Shown here piece by piece: positions 20,054 to 27,376 of a DNA stretch of 64,000 nt. Position 1 is the first letter of the stretch. The number at the start of each line of letters is the position of its first letter. The notes under the pieces were generated by a model. It was not told where the DNA came from. It saw nothing but the letters and a program-made list of their open reading frames with translations, and made no database searches. This DNA comes from Pectobacterium araliae (lineage in GTDB: Bacteria > Pseudomonadota > Gammaproteobacteria > Enterobacterales > Enterobacteriaceae): positions 992,001 to 1,056,000 of the forward strand of contig NZ_AP028908.1 in NCBI RefSeq assembly GCF_037076465.1, in the 5' to 3' direction. The position numbers and the translations under genes were made by a program.

Positions 20054-20971
20054 TCAGCGGTTAAAGCCGTATTTACTGCTCAGTCCTAATTCATTCACGA
20101 TGCGAACGCCTGAATCCAACGCTTCGTCCTGTAAACCCCGCAGCGGACGACGCAGACTGCCTGCTGGTAAACCTACCGCCTTCATCAAGGATTTCACCGC
20201 CACCGGATTGATTGCCGAGTAAGTGTAGTGCAGCAGCGGCAGCAAATGTTGATAGGCCTTACGGAAGCGTTCTGCATCCTCGCCGTTTTTCCACGGACGA
20301 GAAATTTCAGCCAATTCTGCCGGTGCAATATTGCCCGTCATGTTGGCCGTTCCGTGGCCTCCCAGCGACATCGTTGGCACGACCAGACCCAGATTGGGCG
20401 AGTCGCAGCACATCACCGACACATCAGGGTTCCCCGCCAGAACTTGTGCCACTTGACCCACACGGGTGGTGGATTCTTTATGAATAACGTAGTTCGGGTG
20501 TTGGAAAATACGCAGCAGCGATGTCCAGTGCAGGTCTGTTTTTACGCGCGGTGGGTTGTTATAAATCCCTAACGGCAAATCGGTAGCGTCTGCAATTTCC
20601 AGAAAGTAGCTTTCGATATCGCTCTCGCTGGCACAGATATAGGCGGGGGCGGCGATGATGGCACCGTCTGCACCGTTGTCATGTGCATAGCGAACATAGT
20701 CACTGGTGGTATCGGTATTGTTACCGGTACAGCCATAGAACAGTTTCATTTTGCTGGTGCTGTATTGCGCGGTTCGGCGGATGATCGCCTTTCTCTCATC
20801 TGGGGACAGCATGGACACTTCCCCCGTTGAGCCCATAATCAAAACGGCCGCCGTGCCGTTGTCTTCCTGGAATTTTAATAACGCCTCAAATGCGCCGAAA
20901 TCCACGCTGCCATCGTCATTAAAAGGCGTAATGAGGGCAACGAATGACCCTTCAATTTTTTCTCTGCTCAT
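20054..20971 (-). CDS. DapA-family (DHDPS/NAL superfamily) class I lyase or synthase
   Basis: 305-residue TIM-barrel protein of the dihydrodipicolinate synthase/N-acetylneuraminate lyase superfamily. The Schiff-base lysine is Lys165 (HKES). GSTGE at 47-51 is the carboxylate-binding motif, and Tyr111, Tyr137 (GIYNNP) and Arg142 correspond to DapA Tyr107, Tyr133 and Arg138. Those residues would fit true dihydrodipicolinate synthase. However, it is the last gene of an ABC-importer operon beside a TetR regulator, which points to catabolism of an imported compound. Housekeeping dapA would normally be elsewhere (near bamC). The substrate cannot be read from the sequence. Confidence 0.85.
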   Translation of the reverse strand: MSREKIEGSFVALITPFNDDGSVDFGAFEALLKFQEDNGTAAVLIMGSTGEVSMLSPDERKAIIRRTAQYSTSKMKLFYGCTGNNTDTTSDYVRYAHDNGADGAIIAAPAYICASESDIESYFLEIADATDLPLGIYNNPPRVKTDLHWTSLLRIFQHPNYVIHKESTTRVGQVAQVLAGNPDVSVMCCDSPNLGLVVPTMSLGGHGTANMTGNIAPAELAEISRPWKNGEDAERFRKAYQHLLPLLHYTYSAINPVAVKSLMKAVGLPAGSLRRPLRGLQDEALDSGVRIVNELGLSSKYGFNR

Positions 20972-21014
20972 GTCTGTTTCCTGTCAATGTAAACGTGTTG
21001 CGAATAACTAAAAA

Positions 21015-21716
21015 TCAGGACTGAAGTGATATCTCAGTCAGTGGTTCGGCGATAAAACCTGCCTCGACAAAACGTAATAGATGCGACAGCACGCGATCGT
21101 CATCGCGGTTGTCACACAGCCCTTTGGAGAGCAACGCCAGACGGCCAGAACGCGGATCGGCGTCGGTTAACACGTGCATGGCGGCACCACGGGCAAATTC
21201 ATAGCGCCAGATAACCTCCGCGCGCGATAACGCCGGCAGCGCCTGAGAAAAGGCATCGATAAAACGGTGAGCGACGTGATCAAACTGAGCCGAAAGCAAG
21301 GCGGTTACCTCCAGACCCGGTGTCGCCCGCAAATGCTGTAACAGGCGAACGACAATACGTCCGCCGTCGGGCGTGCGGGCTGTTTTAACCAGCGGACGCA
21401 ATAGCGCATCCAGCAGCGCGGCAACGGGCAGTTCATCACCCTGATTGGCCTTTTCCACTTCATCCAGCAGACGCGTTCTTTCGTCATTTAACGGGCCGAG
21501 AACGTTGTCCAGTACGGCACGCAGTAATCCTTCTTTCGAACCAAAGTAATAATTCACCGACGCCACGTTTACGTTGGTGGCTTCGGTGATTTCACGAATC
21601 GTCGTCAGTTCACTGCCTTTGCAGGCGAAGATCGTGATGGCTTCACGCAGGATTCGCTGTTTGATGTCCGCTTCTTTTTCTTTGCTTTGCGTTTTGGTTT
21701 TCAATAATGCCACCAT
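21015..21716 (-). CDS. TetR/AcrR-family transcriptional regulator
   Basis: 233 residues. The N-terminal DNA-binding domain is typical (AITIFACKGSELTTIREI, then VASVNYYFGSKEGLLRAVL, about 27-68). The C-terminal half is the ligand-binding and dimerisation part, with no recognisable ligand signature. Its start lies inside the last codons of the ABC ATPase gene, and the DapA-like gene begins 43 bp downstream, so it is co-transcribed with the system it presumably controls. A candidate operator is the palindrome at 27248-27265 upstream of the operon. Confidence 0.9.
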   Translation of the reverse strand: MVALLKTKTQSKEKEADIKQRILREAITIFACKGSELTTIREITEATNVNVASVNYYFGSKEGLLRAVLDNVLGPLNDERTRLLDEVEKANQGDELPVAALLDALLRPLVKTARTPDGGRIVVRLLQHLRATPGLEVTALLSAQFDHVAHRFIDAFSQALPALSRAEVIWRYEFARGAAMHVLTDADPRSGRLALLSKGLCDNRDDDRVLSHLLRFVEAGFIAEPLTEISLQS

Positions 21717-23404
21717 GATTCATCCTTTTGCTCACGCTTGCCGTCGGGGACGGCATCGATCAGTTTGCGGGTATACGGGTGCTGTGGCTGATGCCAGATG
21801 CTGTGGTGATCGCCACTTTCCACACAGCGTCCGTTTTGCATCACCATGACCCGATCGGCGATATAACGCACCACCGCGAGGTCGTGGGAAATAAACAGCA
21901 GCGACAGACCCATTTCGTTTTTTAACTCCACCAGCAAATTGAGAATTTGTGCCTGAATAGAGACATCGAGTGCGGACACCGGCTCGTCACAAATCACCAG
22001 CGAAGGCCGTACCACCAGCGCACGGGCAATGCCGATACGCTGGCGCTGCCCGCCAGAAAATTCATGGGGATAGCGGCTCAGGCTGCTTTGCGGCAAACCG
22101 ACACGATCGATAATATTGTTGATTGCCTGCTGTCGCTGCGGACGATCGCCAAGGCCATGTACGATCAGCGGCGTTTCGAGAATATGCTGAATACTGTGGC
22201 GTGGATTCAGCGAGGCGTAAGGATCTTGAAAGATCATCTGCACCCGCTGACGTAACGCTTTCAACCGTGATTCTTTTAGCGCGGTGATGTCTTGCCCATC
22301 GAACACGATCTGCCCGTGTGAAGGTGGTAGCAGGCGCAGAATGGTTTTGGACAAGGTGGATTTACCACAGCCGGACTCGCCCACCAGACCGAGGGTTTCT
22401 CCGGGTAAAATAGTCAGTGACACATCGTCAACCGCCAGTACTTTGCCCTGCGCTGTTGAATAGCGGGTATGAATGTTTTTCAGCGAGAGCAGCGGCGACT
22501 GGTCCGTATCGGTAGCACGGTGAATCAAACTGGGCGGCGTCAGCAGGGTAAAGCCTTCTTCCGTTGGCGCATGATGGATTTCCGCCAGCCGATGGGTACG
22601 GTAATGCCTGTCCTGATCCATGTGTAACGATGTCGCTAACAGCCCGCGCGTATAACTGTGCTTGGGAGAGACGCCGTGTGTGGATGACTGAAACAGGTCA
22701 GCCGCCTGGGCTTCTTCGATCTTTTGCCCGGCATACATCACCGCCACGCGATCGGCCCATTGCGCCACCAGCCCGAGATCGTGGGTAATCAGCAGTAAAC
22801 TCATCGAGAATTCACGACGCAGGTTATCCAGTAGCGCCAGAATTTGTGCCTGAATGGTAACGTCCAGCGCCGTAGTCGGCTCATCGGCAATCAGCAGGCG
22901 CGGTCGGCACGCCACCGCCATGGCGATCATGACGCGCTGACGCTGTCCGCCAGAAAGGTTATGCGGATAGTCATCCACTCGGCGGGCGGGTTCTGGGATC
23001 TTGACCAAATCCAATAACTCGATAGCACGCGTTCGTGCCTGTACAGGCGTCAGCGCCTCGTGCAATCGCAGCGTTTCGCTAATCTGCTGCCCGATGGAAA
23101 GCACCGGATTGAGCGAGGTCATCGGTTCCTGAAAAATCATCGATAGCGCATTGCCACGCAGTTGACGCATCTGCCGATCTGGCAGGGTCAGCAGATCCTG
23201 TCCATCAAACAGAATATGACCGCTGATTTTTCCTGGTTCGGCGACCAGTCGCATCAGGGACAGCGCCGTTGCGGATTTACCACAGCCGGATTCACCGACC
23301 AGCGCCAGCGTTTCTCCGGCGTTAATCGTCAGGTTTAATCCTCGAACGGCCTGATGACCGGGAAAATCGACGTGTAAATCTTGAATATCGAGCAGCGGCT
23401 TCAT
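21701..23404 (-). CDS. Oligopeptide-type ABC transporter, fused double ATPase subunit
   Basis: 567 residues containing two complete ATPase domains, like a DppD-DppF or GsiA-type fusion. Domain 1 (about 1-265) has Walker [10 protein letters not shown], signature LSGGQRQRV and Walker [13 protein letters not shown]. Domain 2 (about 300-555) has [18 protein letters not shown] and [12 protein letters not shown]. All are intact, so it should power a heterodimeric permease alone. Its ATG overlaps the stop of the upstream permease gene (ATGA). The substrate class (peptides, opines, glutathione, nickel or other small solutes) cannot be decided from the ATPase. Confidence 0.93.
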   Translation of the reverse strand: MKPLLDIQDLHVDFPGHQAVRGLNLTINAGETLALVGESGCGKSATALSLMRLVAEPGKISGHILFDGQDLLTLPDRQMRQLRGNALSMIFQEPMTSLNPVLSIGQQISETLRLHEALTPVQARTRAIELLDLVKIPEPARRVDDYPHNLSGGQRQRVMIAMAVACRPRLLIADEPTTALDVTIQAQILALLDNLRREFSMSLLLITHDLGLVAQWADRVAVMYAGQKIEEAQAADLFQSSTHGVSPKHSYTRGLLATSLHMDQDRHYRTHRLAEIHHAPTEEGFTLLTPPSLIHRATDTDQSPLLSLKNIHTRYSTAQGKVLAVDDVSLTILPGETLGLVGESGCGKSTLSKTILRLLPPSHGQIVFDGQDITALKESRLKALRQRVQMIFQDPYASLNPRHSIQHILETPLIVHGLGDRPQRQQAINNIIDRVGLPQSSLSRYPHEFSGGQRQRIGIARALVVRPSLVICDEPVSALDVSIQAQILNLLVELKNEMGLSLLFISHDLAVVRYIADRVMVMQNGRCVESGDHHSIWHQPQHPYTRKLIDAVPDGKREQKDESWWHY

Positions 23405-24336
23405 GCGCTTCTCCCCCGTAACCGTGGGTTCAGGGCATCGTTCAACGCGTCGCCAACCAGATTCAATGACAGTACGGTTAAGACCAGTGCGGTGCCGGGC
23501 AGAGCGGTAAGAAACCAGGCGGTACGCAGCGACTCCCGGCCTGCGCCGATCATGCTGCCCCAGCTCACACGGTTCGGATCGCCAAAGCCTAAGAAGGACA
23601 GGGCGGATTCAATCAAAATGGCCGAGGCAACCATGACGGATGTGGTGACGATGATCGACGGCAGGGCGTTCGGCAGCATTTCCTGAAAGATGATACGCAG
23701 ACTGGAAAATCCCTGACTGCGTGCGGCTAACACAAAATCGCTTTCGCGCAGGGAGCGAAACTCGGCCCGTACCAGACGGGCAATCGTTGGCCACGAGGCA
23801 ATCCCGATAGCCAGTGAAATCAGCGTAACCGAAGGCGAACCGATGGCGACCAGCACCACGACCAGCAAAAAAGTCGGGAAGGTCTGGAACAGTTCGGTGA
23901 TATGAACCAGCAGGTCATCAACCCGACCGCCAAAATAGCCCGCCAGCGCACCGACGACGGTGCCAATTAACAGGCTGACGATGACCGCCGAGAAACCGAT
24001 CTGCAAGGACACCTGTGAACCGTGGACGATGCCAGCAGCAACATCCCGGCCCATCGAATCGGTTCCTAAGGGGAAATCAGGGTTTTCGCCCGGCCACAAG
24101 AAAGGCTGAGCAACCATATCCAGCGGATCGCCGGGATACAATAACGGTGCGAAGGCGGCCATCAGAAATACCGTAATCAGCAACAGCAGGCCAGCCATCC
24201 CCGCGGGATTGCGGATAAATGCACGCACCTCCGGCGACAGGCGAAAAGGCGTTTTTAACGGGCGAGCTGCCGCTGAGCTAACGCCATCCGCTGTGGCTTT
24301 CTTCGATGTGAGATTTTCAGGAGAAAGGTGATTCAT
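23401..24336 (-). CDS. ABC transporter permease, DppC/OppC-like
   Basis: 311-residue inner-membrane protein. It has a cytoplasmic N-terminus of about 40 residues, a first transmembrane helix (AGLLLLITVFLMAAFAPLLY), the OppC-type N-terminal segment, and a binding-protein-dependent permease core ending near LVGDALNDALNPRLRG. The ATPase-coupling loop is recognisable (RSQGFSSLRIIFQEMLPNAL). It starts 1 bp after the stop of the DppB-like gene and overlaps the ATPase gene, so the three membrane-complex genes are tightly coupled. Confidence 0.92.
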   Translation of the reverse strand: MNHLSPENLTSKKATADGVSSAAARPLKTPFRLSPEVRAFIRNPAGMAGLLLLITVFLMAAFAPLLYPGDPLDMVAQPFLWPGENPDFPLGTDSMGRDVAAGIVHGSQVSLQIGFSAVIVSLLIGTVVGALAGYFGGRVDDLLVHITELFQTFPTFLLVVVLVAIGSPSVTLISLAIGIASWPTIARLVRAEFRSLRESDFVLAARSQGFSSLRIIFQEMLPNALPSIIVTTSVMVASAILIESALSFLGFGDPNRVSWGSMIGAGRESLRTAWFLTALPGTALVLTVLSLNLVGDALNDALNPRLRGRSA

Positions 24337-24337
24337 A

Positions 24338-25327
24338 TCAGCGTGCCTTAATTCGGGGATCGAGCCAGGATTGCAGTAAATCCACCAGCACGTTAGCCAA
24401 AATGACTAAGAAGGCAGAAAGCAGCAGAACGCCTAATAAGACGTTGAAGTCGCGAGCCATCACCGCTTCCAGCGCCAGACGGCCCAGCCCCGGCCAGCTA
24501 AAGACTGTCTCGACCACGGCTGCTCCACCCAGCAGATTGCCGAAGTGCATCCCCGCCACGGTAGTGATAGGCAGCAGCGCACAGCGCAGAATGTGCCTGA
24601 CGGTCACCCACAGCGGCGACAGTCCTTTGGCATGTGCAGTGCGCACGAAATCCTGCTGGGTGATTTCCAGCATGGCTGCGCGGGTCAGACGGGCATAAAT
24701 GGCAATAAAAAAGCTGCTCAGCGCCACTACAGGAAGGATGGCATGCTGCAACATATCCTTGAAATACGCCCAACCGGTCAGGTTCGCGCCGATGGTGATA
24801 TTGCCGCCGCTTGGCAGCCAATCAAGATGTACGGAAAACAGAATCAGCGTCATCAGGCCGATCCAGAATCCCGGCGTGGAGTAGAGCAGCAGCGCGATGA
24901 GGGAGAGCAAGCGGTCGGGCCATTTACCTGCCCACACCGCCATGATCGTTCCCAGCGTTATACCGATGACGATGGCAAAGACCTGCGACAGCAGCATCAG
25001 GAAAAGGGTGCCCGGCAACCGTGACAGGATCAGATCCATTACCGGCGCATTGTAGCGAGGCGAAAAGCCGAGGCTGAACTGCGCCAAATTACCTAAATAA
25101 ACAGAGAGCTGTTGCAGTATGGGTTGATCGAGACCGAATTGAGCGCGCAGGTGTGCCATCGTCGCTTCGGTTGCATTGCCTGATTCGCCAGCCAGCACAT
25201 CAACGGCGTCTCCCGGTACCAGTTGCAACAGGAAAAACACCAGAATGACAATGCCAATGGCCGTTGGCAGCGCATGAAGCAGGGTTCGCCACAGTACGCG
25301 TCCGATTCGTTCTACTTTATTCATCAC
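24338..25327 (-). CDS. ABC transporter permease, DppB/OppB-like
   Basis: 329-residue inner-membrane permease. The N-terminal helix (LLHALPTAIGIVILVFFLLQLVPGDAVDVLAG) and the following LRAQFGLDQPILQQ are hallmarks of DppB/OppB proteins. The coupling loop is RTAHAKGLSPLWVTVRHILR and the C-terminus is DLLQSWLDPRIKAR. It lies 49 bp after the solute-binding-protein gene, with a strong hairpin in the gap, an arrangement that usually gives more binding protein than permease. Confidence 0.92.
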   Translation of the reverse strand: MMNKVERIGRVLWRTLLHALPTAIGIVILVFFLLQLVPGDAVDVLAGESGNATEATMAHLRAQFGLDQPILQQLSVYLGNLAQFSLGFSPRYNAPVMDLILSRLPGTLFLMLLSQVFAIVIGITLGTIMAVWAGKWPDRLLSLIALLLYSTPGFWIGLMTLILFSVHLDWLPSGGNITIGANLTGWAYFKDMLQHAILPVVALSSFFIAIYARLTRAAMLEITQQDFVRTAHAKGLSPLWVTVRHILRCALLPITTVAGMHFGNLLGGAAVVETVFSWPGLGRLALEAVMARDFNVLLGVLLLSAFLVILANVLVDLLQSWLDPRIKAR

Positions 25328-25340
25328 ATACCTTCATGGG

Positions 25341-25364
25341 ATTCCCCTGCCAGCGCAGGGGAAT
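25341..25364 (-). promoter_or_regulatory. Intercistronic hairpin between binding protein and permease genes
   Basis: Perfect 10-bp stem, ATTCCCCTGC (25341-25350) and GCAGGGGAAT (25355-25364), loop of four. No T tract follows on the transcribed strand. Such hairpins commonly protect the binding-protein mRNA from 3' exonucleases, raising its level over the permease mRNA. Confidence 0.65.
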
Positions 25365-25376
25365 GCTGTATTACGA

Positions 25377-26963
25377 TTACTGATCCAGCCACACGTCGGC
25401 CAGGCTGCCGTTGACGCCCTGAATATCCGTGACGACGTTGTGCACGCGCTTGTTGTAAATCGTCTGGCGCTTAATCTGGAGCAGGTTCAAATCGGGAATA
25501 TCCGTGGCGATGATGCGTTGGAACTGCTTGTACAGCTCCACGCGTTTTTCAGGATTGGTTTCCACCGAGGCTTGCTCAAGCAGACGATCGACTTCCGGGT
25601 TGCTGTAATGTGAGCCGTTGCCGAAAGGCACGCCCGGTTGATAGGTTTTTGACCAGTACAGGCGCTGTACGCCTACGGCGGGATCGAACAGGTTCGAGAT
25701 GGAACCGTTGTTGAAGTCAAAGTCGCGGTCGGTATAAACGCGCTTAACGAAGGTGGCGAAATCCTGCGAGCGAATGGTGACGTCGATGCCGACTTTGGCG
25801 AGTGACGATTTGAGGTATTCCGCTACGCGTTTGAAGCTATCGCCATAGGGCATGAAGTCATGTACCAGCTTGAAGCGGATACCGTTTGCCTGACGCGGGA
25901 AGCCGGCTTCATCCAGCAGTTTGTTTGCTTTGGCAATATCGAAGCCATAAGGAGAGGGTGTCGCATCATGAAACTGCGCCAGCTCCGGCGTAATGGGTGT
26001 CGGTGAACTTACCGCGTAGCCGTACCACACCACGTTTTTCAACACATCAATATTGATGCTGTGCGCAATGGCCTGGCGAACTTTCAGGTTCTTCAGATAA
26101 GGGTTATCCAGATTGAACTCGATGCGAGTTTGCGTTGGGCTATAACCATAGCCCGCGGTTTCAATACCCAGCTTGGGGTTTTTCTTGATACGTTCAATTT
26201 CACTCAGCGGAACGGGAGAGTCGCTTCCCAGATCCAACGCGCCGGTTTCAAGCGCAATGGTGCGAGTGGCGGCATCGGGAATGATTTTCACCACCAGTTT
26301 ATCAACGTAAGGCTTGGGGCTGTCCCAGTAGTTCGGGTTACGTTCATACAGGATATGGCTGCCACGTACCCATTCCTTGAACACAAACGGGCCAGTACCA
26401 ATCGGCGCGGTATTGTGAGGATTAGACAGAATGTCCGTGCCTTCGTATAAGTGCTTCGGCACGATAGGTGCTTCGTTGGCGGAGAACGCGCTCAACAGAT
26501 AAGGTGCGGGTTTGGACAGTTCAAGGATCGCGGTATACGGATCGGGGGTTTTCACGTCGGTGACGTTGGCGAACGTACCCTGACCACGTGAATTGTATTT
26601 TTTGACGGTCAGAATGGAAAACGCAACGTCCGCAGAGGTGAAGTCTTGCCCATCATGCCATTTCACGCCTTTACGCAAATGGAACGTATATTGTTTGCCG
26701 TCTGGGCTAACCGACCAACTGGTCGCCAGCTGCGGGGTCGGTTTCATATCGAAATCGTAATTCAGCAAGCCTTCAATCACCTTGGCGTTGATTTTCATCA
26801 CTGCGCCGCTGGTGCTAACCAGACTGGTTAAGACCGGTGGCTCAGGCTCGGCCAGAAAATTCAGCGTGCCGCCGCGCTTGGGCGTCAGGGGTTCCGCCTG
26901 TGCGGCAAGGCCGAAAAGCGAAGATGTCAGAATCAGCGCTGACAAGAAGTGATTTTTTTTCAT
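25377..26963 (-). CDS. Periplasmic solute-binding protein, family 5 (peptide/nickel type)
   Basis: 528 residues from the chosen ATG at 26963, which has GGGA just upstream and opens a normal Sec signal peptide (MKKNHFLSALILTSSLFGLAAQA). The ATG at 26972 would add three residues. Family 5 features: KRGGTLNFLAEPEPPVLTSL after cleavage, WSVSPDGKQYTFHLRKGVKWHDGQDFTSADVAF-type core (about 85-120) and IGTGPFVFKEW. It would deliver substrate to the two permeases encoded next. Family 5 proteins bind peptides, glutathione, nickel chelates or opines; the ligand is not evident here. First gene of the six-gene leftward operon. Confidence 0.93.
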   Translation of the reverse strand: MKKNHFLSALILTSSLFGLAAQAEPLTPKRGGTLNFLAEPEPPVLTSLVSTSGAVMKINAKVIEGLLNYDFDMKPTPQLATSWSVSPDGKQYTFHLRKGVKWHDGQDFTSADVAFSILTVKKYNSRGQGTFANVTDVKTPDPYTAILELSKPAPYLLSAFSANEAPIVPKHLYEGTDILSNPHNTAPIGTGPFVFKEWVRGSHILYERNPNYWDSPKPYVDKLVVKIIPDAATRTIALETGALDLGSDSPVPLSEIERIKKNPKLGIETAGYGYSPTQTRIEFNLDNPYLKNLKVRQAIAHSINIDVLKNVVWYGYAVSSPTPITPELAQFHDATPSPYGFDIAKANKLLDEAGFPRQANGIRFKLVHDFMPYGDSFKRVAEYLKSSLAKVGIDVTIRSQDFATFVKRVYTDRDFDFNNGSISNLFDPAVGVQRLYWSKTYQPGVPFGNGSHYSNPEVDRLLEQASVETNPEKRVELYKQFQRIIATDIPDLNLLQIKRQTIYNKRVHNVVTDIQGVNGSLADVWLDQ

Positions 26964-27376
26964 ATTTCCCATCCGTATGCAGAGGGCAGCGTTGTGCGCT
27001 CCACCTTTATTTTTTTAATGGCGTGTTTTGAATGATGTGCTTTGGGTGACAAAAAACCGTTCTCTTCAGGAGGAGAGAAAGAAGGCTGGGTTAAGTCAAC
27101 ATCGGGGCAGCAATGAAATAGCATCATTACCGTTGCTGTGTGGTGTCATGGTTTTCATGCTGCGTTCCTGGTTTGAATAACGAACAAAGAATAAAATTGC
27201 CTGAACCGACGCTTTATTTTCTGGTTAAATCCTAGTCCAACGTATGTTTTAAACGAACGTTTAAATATGGATAACAAATGCCACATTATGCATAAGCTAT
27301 TCACTCTTCTTGCTGTTGGGGACGTGAATAATTCAGGTTATTATCCACCCTGCTAATTACTTATCCTGAGGTTGTC
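26964..27376. promoter_or_regulatory. Divergent control region of the ABC operon and BisC-like gene
   Basis: 413 bp without a gene. Its clearest element is an 18-bp palindrome, TTTAAACGAACGTTTAAA, at 27248-27265, two 8-bp perfect arms around AA. AAAC-N4-GTTT symmetry is common among TetR-family operators. TTGGAC at 27235-27240 (minus strand) could be a -35 for the ABC operon, but its -10 partner is poor. No terminator, repeat or small reading frame was convincing elsewhere in the gap. Confidence 0.6.

Noticed and set aside
20054..20971. 5-keto-4-deoxyglucarate dehydratase linked to the nearby talarate/galactarate dehydratase
   Set aside because: That family carries a GGTGE-type motif and lacks this Tyr/Arg set; the genes are about 5 kb apart in separate units with separate regulators.
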